Below are positions 18,894 through 28,469 of a DNA stretch of 64,000 nt, piece after piece (within the stretch, counting starts at the first letter, position 1; each line of letters begins with the position of its first letter). A model generated the notes under the pieces. The model had not been told where the DNA came from, made no database searches, and was given only the letters and a program-made list of their open reading frames with translations. The position numbers were made by a program, and so were the translations under genes. Source of the stretch: Ruegeria spongiae (GTDB lineage: Bacteria > Pseudomonadota > Alphaproteobacteria > Rhodobacterales > Rhodobacteraceae); assembly GCF_023502395.1 (NCBI RefSeq), contig NZ_JAMFMB010000006.1, positions 1-64,000 of the forward strand. Direction: 5' to 3'.

Positions 18894-19961
18894 ATGTCAT
18901 TGCCAGTTTCAACTCAATTTCGGTATTGGGGCATCGCCGCGGTGGTGTTCATCCTGATCATGTGGGCCCTGGGCGACGTGCTGTTGCCCTTTGTCATTGG
19001 AGCGGCCATCGCCTATTTCCTTGATCCGGTCGCGGACCGTCTGGAGCGGCTGGGCCTGTCGCGCATTGGCGCGACCGCCCTGATCACCGTGGTATCGATC
19101 CTGCTGTTTGCCGTGCTTCTGGTGATGGTGGTGCCCGCGCTGATCACCCAGCTGGTCGACCTGATCAACATCCTGCCGCAGCTCTATCAGGATCTGCGCA
19201 GCTTCGTTCACGAGAAATTCCCGTCCTTGCTGGATCGCAACTCCAACATGCACCAGTTGCTTGTCGCTATCGGCGATACGCTGAAATCCAAGGCGGGTGC
19301 CTTTGTGCAGACGATCGTCGAATCGGCAGCCTCGGCGATCAATGTCGTGGTTGTGGTGGTCGTCTCACCGGTGGTGGCGGTCTATCTGCTGCTCGACTGG
19401 GACCGGATGATGGCGCGTCTGGACGAGTTGCTGCCGCGCGAGCACGCGCCTGTCATTCGGCACCTGGCGGGCGAAATCAACGCTGTGCTGTCGGCGTTCG
19501 TGCGTGGCATGGGGACGGTCTGCCTGATCCTGGGCAGCTATTATTCCATCGCGCTGATGATCGTCGGGCTGCAATTCGGCCTGCTGGTCGGCGCGATTGC
19601 CGGGCTGGTCACCTTCATTCCCTACCTGGGTGCGCTGATCGGCGGGTCTCTGGCCATCGGGCTGGCGCTGTTCCAGTTCTGGGGCGACTGGGTCTCGGTC
19701 GGGCTGGTGGCTGCGATCTTCTCCGTCGGGCAGATGGTCGAGGGCAATTTCCTCACCCCAAAGCTGGTCGGTGGGTCGGTGGGCCTGCACCCGGTCTGGC
19801 TGATCCTGGCCTTGTCGGTCTTTGGCGTGCTCTTCGGGTTCGTCGGCATGCTGGTTGCCGTCCCGATGGCGGCAGCCCTGGGCGTACTGGCCCGGTTTGC
19901 CACCGCCAAATACCTCGACAGCAGATTGTACAGCGGACAGAGCGAACAGGACGCGCCGTAA
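18894..19961 (+). CDS. AI-2E family (PerM/YdgG-type) transporter
   Basis: A 355-residue membrane protein with the usual layout. Two or three N-terminal helices (WGIAAVVFILIMWALGDVLL, FVIGAAIAYFLDPVADRLERLG) come first, then a helical hairpin domain (residues about 90-150). A C-terminal helix cluster contains GLVTFIPYLGALIGGSLAIGLAL and FLTPKLVGGSVGLHPVWLILAL. Family members export quorum signals, sodium or other solutes; the cargo here is unknown. AAAGAGG precedes ATG 18894. hdaA starts 2 nt after its stop, an arrangement common in alphaproteobacteria. Confidence 0.88.
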   Translation: MSLPVSTQFRYWGIAAVVFILIMWALGDVLLPFVIGAAIAYFLDPVADRLERLGLSRIGATALITVVSILLFAVLLVMVVPALITQLVDLINILPQLYQDLRSFVHEKFPSLLDRNSNMHQLLVAIGDTLKSKAGAFVQTIVESAASAINVVVVVVVSPVVAVYLLLDWDRMMARLDELLPREHAPVIRHLAGEINAVLSAFVRGMGTVCLILGSYYSIALMIVGLQFGLLVGAIAGLVTFIPYLGALIGGSLAIGLALFQFWGDWVSVGLVAAIFSVGQMVEGNFLTPKLVGGSVGLHPVWLILALSVFGVLFGFVGMLVAVPMAAALGVLARFATAKYLDSRLYSGQSEQDAP

Positions 19962-19963
19962 AC

Positions 19964-20653
19964 ATGGCCGAACAACTCAGCTTCGAGTTGCCATCAAAAA
20001 CCGCGCGCGGACGCGAGGATTTCTTTGTGTCGCCCTCCAACGCCATGGCTGTGGCGCTGCTCTCGGCTTCGACATGGCCCGGCGGCAAGCTTGTTCTCAC
20101 CGGCCCGGAGGGTTCAGGCAAAACCCACCTCGTCCATGTCTGGGCAGCCGAGACCGGCGCACGTATCGTCCCGGCCATGGCGCTGACCTCGGAAGACTTG
20201 CTGGACCTGTCCAGCAGCCCCCTCGCGGTCGAAGACGTACCGCAGATCGCAATGGACGACGCCGCACAGGATGCGATGTTTCACCTGCACAATCTGACGC
20301 TGGCCAATGGCCACCCGTTGCTGATGACGGGTCGTGCCGCGCCGTCCTTCTGGGCGCTATCGCTGCCGGATCTGCAAAGCCGGGCACAGGGCGCCCAGCA
20401 CGTGGCGCTTGAGCCCCCCGATGACGAGTTGCTGGGCGCGGTGATCGCCAAGCTGTTCTACGACCGGCAACTCAATCCGCGCCCCGATCTGATCCGCTAT
20501 CTGGTGCGCCACATGGACCGCCGCTTTGACGCCGCCGCGCGCATGGTCGACCGGCTTGACCAGATTGCGTTGGCCGAAAAGCGCGAGATCACCCGCGCGT
20601 TGGCGGCCCGGCTGATGGCGGAAGAGGTCGATCTGGCCACCGCCGGGAGTTGA
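19964..20653 (+). CDS. hdaA: DnaA regulatory inactivator homologue HdaA
   Basis: A 229-residue protein resembling DnaA domain III. The N-terminal QLSFEL is the clamp-binding motif that attaches Hda to DnaN. The P-loop is GPEGSGKTHLVHVW, and EDVPQIAMDDAAQDAMFHLHN is the Walker B region with weakened acidic residues. The sensor 2 region is DRRFDAAARMVDRLD. It has no domain IV DNA-binding helix-turn-helix. Hda-type proteins stimulate ATP hydrolysis by DnaA once the replisome is loaded, preventing re-initiation. Confidence 0.88.
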   Translation: MAEQLSFELPSKTARGREDFFVSPSNAMAVALLSASTWPGGKLVLTGPEGSGKTHLVHVWAAETGARIVPAMALTSEDLLDLSSSPLAVEDVPQIAMDDAAQDAMFHLHNLTLANGHPLLMTGRAAPSFWALSLPDLQSRAQGAQHVALEPPDDELLGAVIAKLFYDRQLNPRPDLIRYLVRHMDRRFDAAARMVDRLDQIALAEKREITRALAARLMAEEVDLATAGS

Positions 20654-20699
20654 CCGATGAGACATGGCCCCACATCCTCTCAACAGCGATAGGCACGAT

Positions 20700-22241
20700 A
20701 TGGACCAGCACACACATTCCGCACCGGATTGGGGGTCGTTCGGACAACCACTGTTCAACGACCCCGACGCGCGGGCGCTATCGCGTGTCGGCGTGGTCGA
20801 CGTGGGCTCGAACTCGGTCCGGCTGGTCGTCTTTGACGGGGCCGCGCGGTCTCCGGCCTATTTCTACAACGAAAAGCTCATGTGTGCGCTGGGGGCCGGG
20901 CTGTCCGAGACCGGCAAACTCAACCCCAAGGGTCGCGAGCGGGCGCTGGCCGCGCTGCATCGGTTTCAGCATCTGGCCGACGGGCTGGACCTGCCCCCTT
21001 TGCGCGTCGTCGCCACCGCCGCCGTGCGCGAGGCCAAGGACGGGCCCGAGTTCTGCGCCGAGGTCAAGAAAAAGACCGGGCTGACCATTCAGGTGATCGA
21101 TGGCAACGAAGAGGCGCGGCTGTCGGCGCAGGGCGTGCTGCTGGGCTGGCCTGGCGCCTATGGGCTGATCTGCGATATTGGCGGCTCGTCCATGGAACTG
21201 GCCGAAATCTCCGATGGTCAGGTCGGCAAGCGCCTGACCTCGCCGCTGGGTCCGCTGAAGCTGCGCGATATCTCCGGCGGCAGGCGCGGGCGCAAGACCC
21301 AGATCAAGACAGTGATGGAGGACCTGCGCGACCAGTTGGGGCCGCAACGTGACCGGCTGTTTCTTGTCGGTGGCAGTTGGCGCGCGATTGCGCGACTGGA
21401 CATGCTGCGCCGGGGCTATCCGCTGGCGGTGCTGCATGAATACCGGATGACCGCCTCTGACATCCGCAAGACGGTGAAATTCATCGAAGCGGGCGACCCG
21501 GACGAATTGCGCAGCGCGGCGGGCGTTTCCGGCTCGCGCATGGCGCTGGTGCCTTATGCGATGGATGTATTGACCCGCCTGATCCGCACCTTCAAGCCCA
21601 AGGACATCGCCGTGTCCAGCTATGGCATCCGCGAAGGATTGCTCTATGAACAGATGTCGCAGAAGCTGCGCGACCGCGATCCGCTGATCGAAGCCTGCCG
21701 CTTTGCCGAAGCCAAGGATGCCCGCCTGCCGGAATTCGGCAGGCAGCTTTTCGACTTCGTCATGCCGCTGTTCAAATCGCAACCCGCCCATGTCAAACGC
21801 CTGGTCAAAGCGGCCTGCCTGTTGCATGACGTCAGTTGGCGCGCCCATCCCGATTACCGGGCCGAGGTCTGTTTCGATTACGTCACCCGCGCCAATCTGG
21901 GAGGCCTGAAACATTCCGAACGGGTCTTTCTGGGCCTTGCCCTGCAGCACCGCTATCGCAACAAGCGCGAAGGCAACCGGTTCGAGCCGCTTTATGAGCT
22001 GCTGGACGAAAAGGGCCAGAAACAGGCCGAGATTCTGGGCAAGGCGATGCGCTTTGGCGCGATGATGTGGATGCGCGAGGACTCCAAGATCGGCAAGCTG
22101 AACTGGTTCCCCAAAAAGCGCGTGCTGGAGCTGCGGATGCCTGCCTCGGCCCGCCCGCTGTTCAGCGAAGTGGCCGAAGCGCGGCTGAATTCGCTCAGCT
22201 CTGCGCTTGAGGCTGAAACCAGGATGCTGATCCGCGACTGA
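20700..22241 (+). CDS. Ppx/GppA family exopolyphosphatase/guanosine pentaphosphatase
   Basis: A protein of about 513 residues with the actin-like ASKHA fold. VVDVGSNSVRLVVFDGA is phosphate motif 1, and LICDIGGSSMELAEI is motif 2. A C-terminal HD-like helical domain (HDVSWRAHPDYRAEVCFDYVTRANLGGLKHSERVFLGLAL) completes it. It should hydrolyse polyphosphate or pppGpp. ATG 20700 with AGGC upstream is preferred; ATG 20664 is an in-frame alternative. It follows hdaA on the same strand. Confidence 0.88.
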   Translation: MDQHTHSAPDWGSFGQPLFNDPDARALSRVGVVDVGSNSVRLVVFDGAARSPAYFYNEKLMCALGAGLSETGKLNPKGRERALAALHRFQHLADGLDLPPLRVVATAAVREAKDGPEFCAEVKKKTGLTIQVIDGNEEARLSAQGVLLGWPGAYGLICDIGGSSMELAEISDGQVGKRLTSPLGPLKLRDISGGRRGRKTQIKTVMEDLRDQLGPQRDRLFLVGGSWRAIARLDMLRRGYPLAVLHEYRMTASDIRKTVKFIEAGDPDELRSAAGVSGSRMALVPYAMDVLTRLIRTFKPKDIAVSSYGIREGLLYEQMSQKLRDRDPLIEACRFAEAKDARLPEFGRQLFDFVMPLFKSQPAHVKRLVKAACLLHDVSWRAHPDYRAEVCFDYVTRANLGGLKHSERVFLGLALQHRYRNKREGNRFEPLYELLDEKGQKQAEILGKAMRFGAMMWMREDSKIGKLNWFPKKRVLELRMPASARPLFSEVAEARLNSLSSALEAETRMLIRD

Positions 22242-22250
22242 TTCCGCGTT

Positions 22251-22631
22251 TCAGATTTCGGTGCCTTCGAGGTTGGGTTCTGCGTCCTGTTCGGGCGTCT
22301 CAGGTTCCGGATCGGGGTTCAACTCGGGCTTGCGTCGAATGATGATATCGCCGTTGGGCAGGATCTCGGGCGCCTCATAGACGCTCCAATCCTTCACCTC
22401 CTGCGCCATATCGGCAAAGGCGGGCCCCATCTCTTCGAAGAAGCTCAGCATCGAAGGGCCAAGGTCGTCGGCAAGCCCCAGAAGGCTCTGCAGAGTGGGC
22501 TCCATCTCCTGCCGCAACCCGTCCAGAAACAGTTCCGCCCCCAGATCCATCAGCGATCGTCCCTCGTCTTCCTGAGCGGAGACCGGTGCCGCAAGACCGG
22601 CAGTCAGTGCAATGGCAAGCAACATACGCAT
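22251..22631 (-). CDS. Secreted protein of unknown function
   Basis: A 126-residue protein with signal peptide MRMLLAIALTAGLAAPVSAQ. An acidic, helical mature part follows (SLMDLGAELFLDGLRQEMEPTLQSLLGLADDLGPSMLSFFEEMGPAFADMAQEVKDW), then a proline/glutamate-rich tail (NPDPEPETPEQDAEPN). No catalytic motif is seen. GGCGG precedes ATG 22631. It follows the EEP gene by 38 nt on the same strand. Close relatives occur in Rhodobacteraceae, to my recollection, without a known role. Confidence 0.65.
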   Translation of the reverse strand: MRMLLAIALTAGLAAPVSAQEDEGRSLMDLGAELFLDGLRQEMEPTLQSLLGLADDLGPSMLSFFEEMGPAFADMAQEVKDWSVYEAPEILPNGDIIIRRKPELNPDPEPETPEQDAEPNLEGTEI

Positions 22632-22669
22632 GCCGCCAGTATAGGCGCGCCAAGGCCGACATTCAAAGA

Positions 22670-23683
22670 TCATATCTCGATATCCAATGTGACCGGGAAA
22701 TGATCGGATGCGCTCAGCAGCGCATCGCGCAGGTCCGGCACCGACCAGCAATCGACATCGTCAAACGGATGCCAGATGCGCCACGCGGGCCGTCGCATCC
22801 GCAAACCGGGCGTGACCATGATGTAATCCAGCAGCGCCCGCAGATAGCGCCCCTGACCAGCCAGATGGAACCGCGCCGTCGTCGGCACGGCACCGGGCCT
22901 GAGCTGGCGCGCCTTGTCCGCATGCGGATCATAAAGCCCTGCACCCAGCAGAATTTCGACCGAAGACCGCCCGAACAAGTGCTCAAACTCATCCAGACCC
23001 GGCCCGTCATTGAGATCACCCAGAAGGATCACCTCCTGCCCGGCCGCCACATGCGCCTTCACCCTTGCGGCCAGCCAGATCGCCTGCGCCAGTTGTTTGC
23101 GCCGGTTGGCGATCGAGGTGCGGATCACCTCGTCGCGGGTTTCCGCCCCATGCGGGGCCTTGAATTTCAGATGCGCGCCGATCATGCGCAATTGCGTGCC
23201 CTGAGCGGTCTCAATCGCCAATTCCAGCGGCGGTTTGGAGAACCGCACCAGATCTTCGGTCGCGTCGATATCCAGATCGATGCGAAAGGTCCCGTCAAAG
23301 CGCGGCGCGTCACCGCTGCCTTTCTTGCCGGTCTCCGCCCCCAATGGATCATGCCGGGCGCGGAGTTGCGTCGGGTCAAAAAGCAGCGCTATTTCCTGCT
23401 GGGTGTCATTGGCAAAGCCGATCAACGCCTTTGTGGTGCGCAGGTCGAAGGCGGCGGCAAATCCCTCCAGCGCCGCAACCGTGCTTTGCCTGCGCCCTGT
23501 ATCGGGGGCCTCGACCACCATCACCGCATCGGCATCCATGGCGGTCAAAACCTTGGCGATCGCCTCACCCTGCTGTGCGCGGGTCACGCCATAGCGGCCA
23601 GAGCGTTCATCATCCAGAAGCAGATTGTCTTCATCGTCAAAGAGAGTGGCGAACCATTCGATGTTATAGGTCGCCAGCCGCAT
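22670..23683 (-). CDS. Endonuclease/exonuclease/phosphatase family protein
   Basis: A 337-residue protein of the DNase I-like superfamily. TYNIEWF supplies the metal-site Asn, VVEAPD replaces the usual VQE glutamate strand, LLGDLNDGPGLDEFEHL holds the DxN pair and ASDHFPVTLDIEI is the terminal SDH catalytic motif. The substrate could be nucleic acid, phospholipid or inositol phosphate. It starts 3 nt after the stop of the upstream TerB-DnaJ gene, so the two form an operon. Confidence 0.83.
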   Translation of the reverse strand: MRLATYNIEWFATLFDDEDNLLLDDERSGRYGVTRAQQGEAIAKVLTAMDADAVMVVEAPDTGRRQSTVAALEGFAAAFDLRTTKALIGFANDTQQEIALLFDPTQLRARHDPLGAETGKKGSGDAPRFDGTFRIDLDIDATEDLVRFSKPPLELAIETAQGTQLRMIGAHLKFKAPHGAETRDEVIRTSIANRRKQLAQAIWLAARVKAHVAAGQEVILLGDLNDGPGLDEFEHLFGRSSVEILLGAGLYDPHADKARQLRPGAVPTTARFHLAGQGRYLRALLDYIMVTPGLRMRRPAWRIWHPFDDVDCWSVPDLRDALLSASDHFPVTLDIEI

Positions 23684-23686
23684 CGC

Positions 23687-24367
23687 TCAGGCAGCGGCCC
23701 GGTTGATCTCGTCCCAGGCGTGGTTGATGTCGATCATCCGTTTCTCGGCCAGTTTCACCGCCTCTTCCGGCACCCCGCGCGCCATCATGGCATCGGGGTG
23801 CGTGTCGCGCACCAATTGCCGCCAGACCTTGCGGATCTCGTCGCGTGGCATGTCCGGGGCCACGCCCAGAACCGTATAGGGGTCCTTGGGCGCATCCGGA
23901 ACAAAGCGTGCCCGCAAGGCGCGGAACTGCTGTTCGGTCTGGCCGAATATGCCGCTGACCTCTTTGAGAAATTCGTTTTCGTTGGGATGATAGAACCCAT
24001 CCGCCATTGCGATATGGAATAGCCCCTCCATCAGGTCACACAGCGTCGTCGAATCCTCTTCGAACATGCGTTTGATCTTGCGCGCGTAATCCTGATACCC
24101 GGCCACGTCGTTGCGGGCGAGGTCGAATACCCGCGCCGCACCCGCTTCGTCTTCGGGCGCGATCTGGAACACCTCGCGAAAGGCGGTGACCTCGTCGCGG
24201 GTCACCTGCCCGTCGGCCTTGGCCATCTTGGCACCAAGCGCTACCACCGCAATGGCAAAGGCAACCGACCGCTCGGGCGGCGTGCGCAAGCGCTCGAACA
24301 CGTCCGACAGGCTTTCGCCTTTGGCAAGTGCGCTCAGCGCCTCGGAAATTCTGGTCCAAAGTGACAT
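23687..24367 (-). CDS. TerB-DnaJ protein (DjlA-like co-chaperone)
   Basis: A 226-residue protein. Residues about 35-145 form a TerB helical domain (ALGAKMAKADGQVTRDEV, MADGFYHPNENEFLKEVSGIF). Residues about 165-226 form a J domain with the essential HPD in RDTHPDAMM. Unlike E. coli DjlA there is no N-terminal membrane anchor. It likely stimulates DnaK and may link it to envelope or metal stress. The downstream EEP gene is 3 nt away. Confidence 0.87.
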   Translation of the reverse strand: MSLWTRISEALSALAKGESLSDVFERLRTPPERSVAFAIAVVALGAKMAKADGQVTRDEVTAFREVFQIAPEDEAGAARVFDLARNDVAGYQDYARKIKRMFEEDSTTLCDLMEGLFHIAMADGFYHPNENEFLKEVSGIFGQTEQQFRALRARFVPDAPKDPYTVLGVAPDMPRDEIRKVWRQLVRDTHPDAMMARGVPEEAVKLAEKRMIDINHAWDEINRAAA

Positions 24368-24398
24368 GGCAACAGCCTACCGTGGATTTCTGACACTG

Positions 24399-24902
24399 TC
24401 AGGTAAGGGTTTTCGCATCAGTCGCAAGAATTTTCTGCATCAGCACAAGATCGAGCCATTGATCCCATTTGCGCCCCACCTGCGGCATGCGCCCCACCGC
24501 GTCAAACCCGAGCGCCTTGTGAAACCCCACTGCGTCCGGATTGGCGCTGCTGATGCCGGCGATCAGCACATGAACGCCCTCGCCAACGGCGATGGCCTCG
24601 AGTCGGGTCATCAGCGCCCGCCCGGTGCCACACCCATGCGCGGCAGGCGCAAGCAGGATCGAGTGTTCCATACTGTGCCGATAGCCTGGCCCGTCCCGAA
24701 ACGGTTTGTAACTGGCATATCCCAGCACCGCGCCCGCCTTTTCGGCCACCAGAAAGCGGGGCCCGCTTTGACGGATCTGTTCTGTCATTTGGGCGCAGTC
24801 ACGCTCGTCGACCGTGAAAGTGATCAGTGATCCGCGCACCATCTCATTGATCAGCGCAGCGACCGCTGGTGCATCCTTTTCCACCGCCTGCCGAATGATC
24901 AT
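24399..24902 (-). CDS. GNAT family N-acetyltransferase
   Basis: A 167-residue protein of the phosphinothricin acetyltransferase-like GNAT group. SILLAPAAHGCGTGRALMTRLEA is motif A, with the pyrophosphate loop of acetyl-CoA binding. SSANPDAVGFHKALGF is motif B, and the C-terminal WDQWLDLVLMQK fits PAT-type enzymes acting on small amines or amino-acid analogues. The start overlaps the stop of the upstream VOC gene by 4 nt (ATGA). Confidence 0.86.
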   Translation of the reverse strand: MIIRQAVEKDAPAVAALINEMVRGSLITFTVDERDCAQMTEQIRQSGPRFLVAEKAGAVLGYASYKPFRDGPGYRHSMEHSILLAPAAHGCGTGRALMTRLEAIAVGEGVHVLIAGISSANPDAVGFHKALGFDAVGRMPQVGRKWDQWLDLVLMQKILATDAKTLT

Positions 24903-25507
24903 TCCAGAACCCGCCGCCCCGAGGGCGTGTCAAAATCCGCAACCATGCCAACCGGACCGGTCTCGACCGCAATCCGATCATCCGGCAGCACGCGTCCCAG
25001 ATCCGCACGCAAGTCATCCGCTTGCGGGTGGCGGATCGTCAGCCGTCGCAGCGTACACCCGGTCGGGGCGAAACTGCCCCCCGGCATCCGCCCCATCCAC
25101 TGCAGAACAGACGGGAACATACCGCCAAAAGGCAGGATGCCATCCTTGGGCACCGTCATCTTCCAGCGCAGGTCACCGCGTTCCAACTGGACTATCCGTT
25201 GCGAGGGCATTGGCAGCAGCGCCAACTCATCCTCCAGGTCGTCGGAGCGGATGATCCAGTTCGCCAGCCGCGCGGGCCCGCTGAACCGGTCCAGATCCAT
25301 CCAGCGCGGATGCTCCTGCGGCGCCACCCCCGGCTCAATGGCGATCGCCTCAAGATACAGCCCGCCCTCCAGCCCCATGAGCCGGTTATGGGTGCCATAT
25401 TTGGCATGCTGCCCGCCGGGGCCAAGCGCGACGCCCAGCGACGCCTCAACGTGCTCCGCGGCCTCTTCGAGGGTAGTGCCCAAAACTGCCAGATGGTCCA
25501 AGCGCAT
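24899..25507 (-). CDS. VOC/glyoxalase-like domain protein
   Basis: A 202-residue protein of the Glyoxalase_3 type. MRLDHLAVLGTTLEEAAEHVE is the first beta-alpha module with a candidate metal His, and GTHNRLMGLEGGLYLEAIAI follows the family pattern. The second module ends DDRIAVETGPVGMVADFDTPSGRRVLE. No reaction can be assigned. It forms an operon with the overlapping GNAT gene. Confidence 0.82.
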   Translation of the reverse strand: MRLDHLAVLGTTLEEAAEHVEASLGVALGPGGQHAKYGTHNRLMGLEGGLYLEAIAIEPGVAPQEHPRWMDLDRFSGPARLANWIIRSDDLEDELALLPMPSQRIVQLERGDLRWKMTVPKDGILPFGGMFPSVLQWMGRMPGGSFAPTGCTLRRLTIRHPQADDLRADLGRVLPDDRIAVETGPVGMVADFDTPSGRRVLE

Positions 25508-25555
25508 ACGCCATCCTCCTACGCATCAGGCTACATTTCCCAGACGCGCGCGCAA

Positions 25556-25585
25556 TGCAAAAAGGGGCGCTGATCCGCCCCTTCA
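25556..25585 (-). terminator. Intrinsic terminator downstream of methylmalonyl-CoA mutase
   Basis: The stem AAGGGGCG/CGCCCCTT (8 bp, loop of 6) occupies 25562-25583. On the minus strand it is followed by five T residues. It lies about 70 nt after the mutase stop codon and fits a Rho-independent terminator for that gene. Confidence 0.8.
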
Positions 25586-25655
25586 TCTGATTGCAAATAT
25601 CGCCGGAGGGATCGCGCAGCAGGCGCGAGGGAGGCAGTCAGCCCCCTGCCCTCTC

Positions 25656-27782
25656 TCAGTTCCGCGCGTCGGCGATCAGCTTCAGGATATCCTGCGCCGC
25701 CTCGGGAATGTTGGTGCCGGGACCAAAGATCGCCTTGACCCCGTGATCGTAGAGGAACTGGTAATCCTGCTGCGGGATCACCCCGCCGCAAATCACGATG
25801 ATATCGTCGGCACCAGCCGTCTTCAGCGCCTCGACCAGTTGCGGCGCCAGTGTCTTGTGACCGGCGGCCTGGGACGAAATGCCGACCACATGGACGTCGT
25901 TGTCCACCGCGTCCTGTGCTGCCTCGTCGGGCGTCTGGAACAGCGGCCCGACATCCACGTCGAACCCGATATCGGCAAAGGCGGTGGCGATCACCTTGGC
26001 ACCCCGGTCGTGACCGTCCTGGCCCATCTTGACCACCAGCATGCGGGGACGGCGGCCTTCGGCCTCGGCGAAATCCTCGATGGATTTCTGGATCGCGGCA
26101 AAGCCCTCGTCGCCCTCATAGGCCGCGCCATAGACGCCGGCGAGCGTTTTTACCTCGGCGCGGTGACGGCCGAATTCCTTTTCCATCGCCATGCTGATCT
26201 CTCCCACGGATGCACGCGCCCGCGCGGCTTCAACCGCCGCTGCAAGCAGATTTCCACCGTCCCGCGACACGCGGGTCAATTCGTCAAGCGCCGCCACACA
26301 GGCCGCATCGTCGCGGGTGGTGCGGATGCGTTCCAGCCGCGCGATCTGGGCGTCGCGCACGGCCATGTTGTCCACATCGAGAATGTCGATCGGGTCTTCC
26401 TGTTCCTTGCGGTATTTGTTGACCCCGACGATCACCTCTTCGCCGCGGTCGATCATCGCCTGACGACGCGCCGCTGATTCCTCGATCCGCAGCTTGGGCA
26501 TGCCCGAGGCGACGGCTTTGGTCATGCCGCCCATCTCCTCGACCTCCTCCATCAGCGCCCAGGCCTTTTCGACCAGTTCGTTGGTGAGGCTTTCGACGTA
26601 ATAAGAGCCCGCCAGCGGATCGACCACATCGGTCACGCCGGTTTCCTCTTGCAGAACCAACTGCGTGTTGCGCGCGATCCGGGCCGAGAAATCTGTGGGC
26701 AGGGCAATGGCCTCGTCCAACGCGTTGGTGTGCAGGCTTTGTGTGCCGCCCAGCACCGCGCTCATCGCCTCATAGGCGGTGCGGATCACGTTGTTATAGG
26801 GGTCCTGTTCCTGCAGCGACACGCCGGAGGTCTGGCAATGGGTCCGCAGCATTTTGGACCGCTCGGACTTCGCACCAAACTCGGTCATCACCCGATGCCA
26901 GAGCGTACGCGCGGCGCGCAGTTTGGCGATCTCCATGAAGAAGTTCATGCCGATGGCAAAGAAGAACGACAGCCGTCCGGCGAATTTGTCCACATCCATC
27001 CCGGCCTCGGTCGCGGCGCGCACGTATTCGCGCCCGTCGGCCAGCGTATAGGCCAGTTCCTGCACCAGGTTCGCGCCCGCCTCCTGCATGTGATAGCCCG
27101 AGATCGAGATCGAATTGAATTTCGGCATCTCGTTGGAGGTATATTCGATAATGTCCGAGATGATCCGCATCGAGGGTTCGGGCGGGTAGATATAGGTGTT
27201 GCGCACCATGAATTCTTTCAGAATGTCATTCTGAATGGTGCCCGCCAGCAGCGACTTGTCGTGCCCCTGCTCTTCGCCCGCAACGATGAAACTGGCCAGA
27301 ATCGGAACAACCGCCCCGTTCATCGTCATCGAAACCGAAACCTTGTCCAACGGGATGCCGTCGAACAGGATCTTCATGTCCTCGACACTGTCGATAGCCA
27401 CACCGGCCTTGCCGACATCGCCAACCACACGCGGGTGGTCGCTGTCATAGCCCCGATGCGTGGCCAGATCGAAAGCCACCGAAACGCCCTGCTGACCAGC
27501 GGCCAGGTTGCGGCGGTAGAATGCGTTGGATTCCTCGGCGGTCGAGAACCCGGCATATTGCCGGATCGTCCACGGACGGCCCGCATACATGGTGGCCTTC
27601 ACGCCTCGGGTGAATGGCCCGAATCCGGGCAAGTTGCCCATATGGTCAAGTTCTGCGGTGTCTTCGGCGGTATAGAGCGGTTTGACCTCGATCCCCTCGA
27701 GCGTCTCGCGGTTCAGGTCATTCAGCGGGCGGCCGCGCAGTTCCTTTTCGGCCAGCGCCCGCCATTCTGCGGTCGTCGTCAT
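25656..27782 (-). CDS. scpA: Methylmalonyl-CoA mutase (single-chain)
   Basis: A 708-residue adenosylcobalamin enzyme converting (R)-methylmalonyl-CoA to succinyl-CoA, the last step of propionyl-CoA assimilation. The N-terminal TIM barrel contains [21 protein letters not shown] and the CoA-binding region. The C-terminal B12 domain has [18 protein letters not shown], whose DxHxxG histidine ligates cobalt, and the later [14 protein letters not shown]. pccA and pccB, supplying the upstream carboxylase, are encoded 3-8 kb away on the same strand. A GGCAAAGC/GCTTTGCC inverted repeat lies 30-47 nt upstream. No epimerase gene is in the window. Confidence 0.95.
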   Translation of the reverse strand: MTTTAEWRALAEKELRGRPLNDLNRETLEGIEVKPLYTAEDTAELDHMGNLPGFGPFTRGVKATMYAGRPWTIRQYAGFSTAEESNAFYRRNLAAGQQGVSVAFDLATHRGYDSDHPRVVGDVGKAGVAIDSVEDMKILFDGIPLDKVSVSMTMNGAVVPILASFIVAGEEQGHDKSLLAGTIQNDILKEFMVRNTYIYPPEPSMRIISDIIEYTSNEMPKFNSISISGYHMQEAGANLVQELAYTLADGREYVRAATEAGMDVDKFAGRLSFFFAIGMNFFMEIAKLRAARTLWHRVMTEFGAKSERSKMLRTHCQTSGVSLQEQDPYNNVIRTAYEAMSAVLGGTQSLHTNALDEAIALPTDFSARIARNTQLVLQEETGVTDVVDPLAGSYYVESLTNELVEKAWALMEEVEEMGGMTKAVASGMPKLRIEESAARRQAMIDRGEEVIVGVNKYRKEQEDPIDILDVDNMAVRDAQIARLERIRTTRDDAACVAALDELTRVSRDGGNLLAAAVEAARARASVGEISMAMEKEFGRHRAEVKTLAGVYGAAYEGDEGFAAIQKSIEDFAEAEGRRPRMLVVKMGQDGHDRGAKVIATAFADIGFDVDVGPLFQTPDEAAQDAVDNDVHVVGISSQAAGHKTLAPQLVEALKTAGADDIIVICGGVIPQQDYQFLYDHGVKAIFGPGTNIPEAAQDILKLIADARN

Positions 27783-27811
27783 CTCGGGGTCCTCTCGTCT
27801 TGTCGGAGAAT

Positions 27812-27829
27812 GGCAAAGCAGGCTTTGCC
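27812..27829. promoter_or_regulatory. Inverted repeat upstream of methylmalonyl-CoA mutase
   Basis: GGCAAAGC, two bases (AG), then GCTTTGCC: a perfect 8-bp dyad 30-47 nt before the mutase start. It shares the TTTGC/GCAAA half-site with the ScfR-type sites near pccB and the regulator gene, but the arrangement differs, so its assignment is tentative. Confidence 0.4.
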
Positions 27830-27965
27830 GGATGTATCTTGAACTGTTGCGCGCATCGCGGGAGGGGCCGTGGGTCCCGCGAGGGGCAAGATTTTGGGGG
27901 AGGGGTGCAAATCGGCGGTCGCATTCCGCGTCCGCGCCTCTATATTCAATCCAAAGGGAGAGAGT

Positions 27966-28412
27966 ATGAAACGCACGCTGGCGCTTGTTTTTGCAACACT
28001 AATTCCCTTCGCGGCCACCGCGACGGACGGCACCGAGCCGGAAGAGACCGGGCTGGTCCGCGCAGCGGAGGACAGCGATCTGAGCGAGTTTCTTTGGGCA
28101 AACCGCCCCATTGTTGTCTTTGCCGACACGCAAGCCGACCCTCGGTACCAGCAACAGGTCGACATGCTGACCCGCGAGGCCGCCATGCTGACGGATCGCG
28201 ATGTGGTGGTGCTGACCGATACCGACCCCGCCAACCCGTCCGCGCTGCGCAAAAAACTGCGCCCACGTGGGTTCCAACTGGTCATCATCGGCAAGGATGG
28301 CGGCGTGCGCCTGCGCAAACCCTTTCCGTGGAGCGTGCGCGAAATCAGCCGGTCCATCGACAAGATGCCGCTGCGCCAGCGCGAGCTGCGCGAGCAGCGG
28401 GGGTTGAACTGA
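27966..28412 (+). CDS. DUF4174 family secreted protein
   Basis: A 148-residue protein with signal peptide [21 protein letters not shown] thioredoxin-like DUF4174 domain follows ([27 protein letters not shown] ... [10 protein letters not shown] ... [39 protein letters not shown]). There are no cysteines in the mature part, so it cannot be a redox thioredoxin. Function is unknown. AAGGGAGAGAG precedes ATG 27966. It diverges from the mutase gene and ends 57 nt from the convergent pccA. Confidence 0.82.
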   Translation: MKRTLALVFATLIPFAATATDGTEPEETGLVRAAEDSDLSEFLWANRPIVVFADTQADPRYQQQVDMLTREAAMLTDRDVVVLTDTDPANPSALRKKLRPRGFQLVIIGKDGGVRLRKPFPWSVREISRSIDKMPLRQRELREQRGLN

Positions 28413-28469
28413 CCCCGCTGGTGGTCTGATCTTGCACGTTGCACGCTCACGTTGCCCTTTGCACCTCGG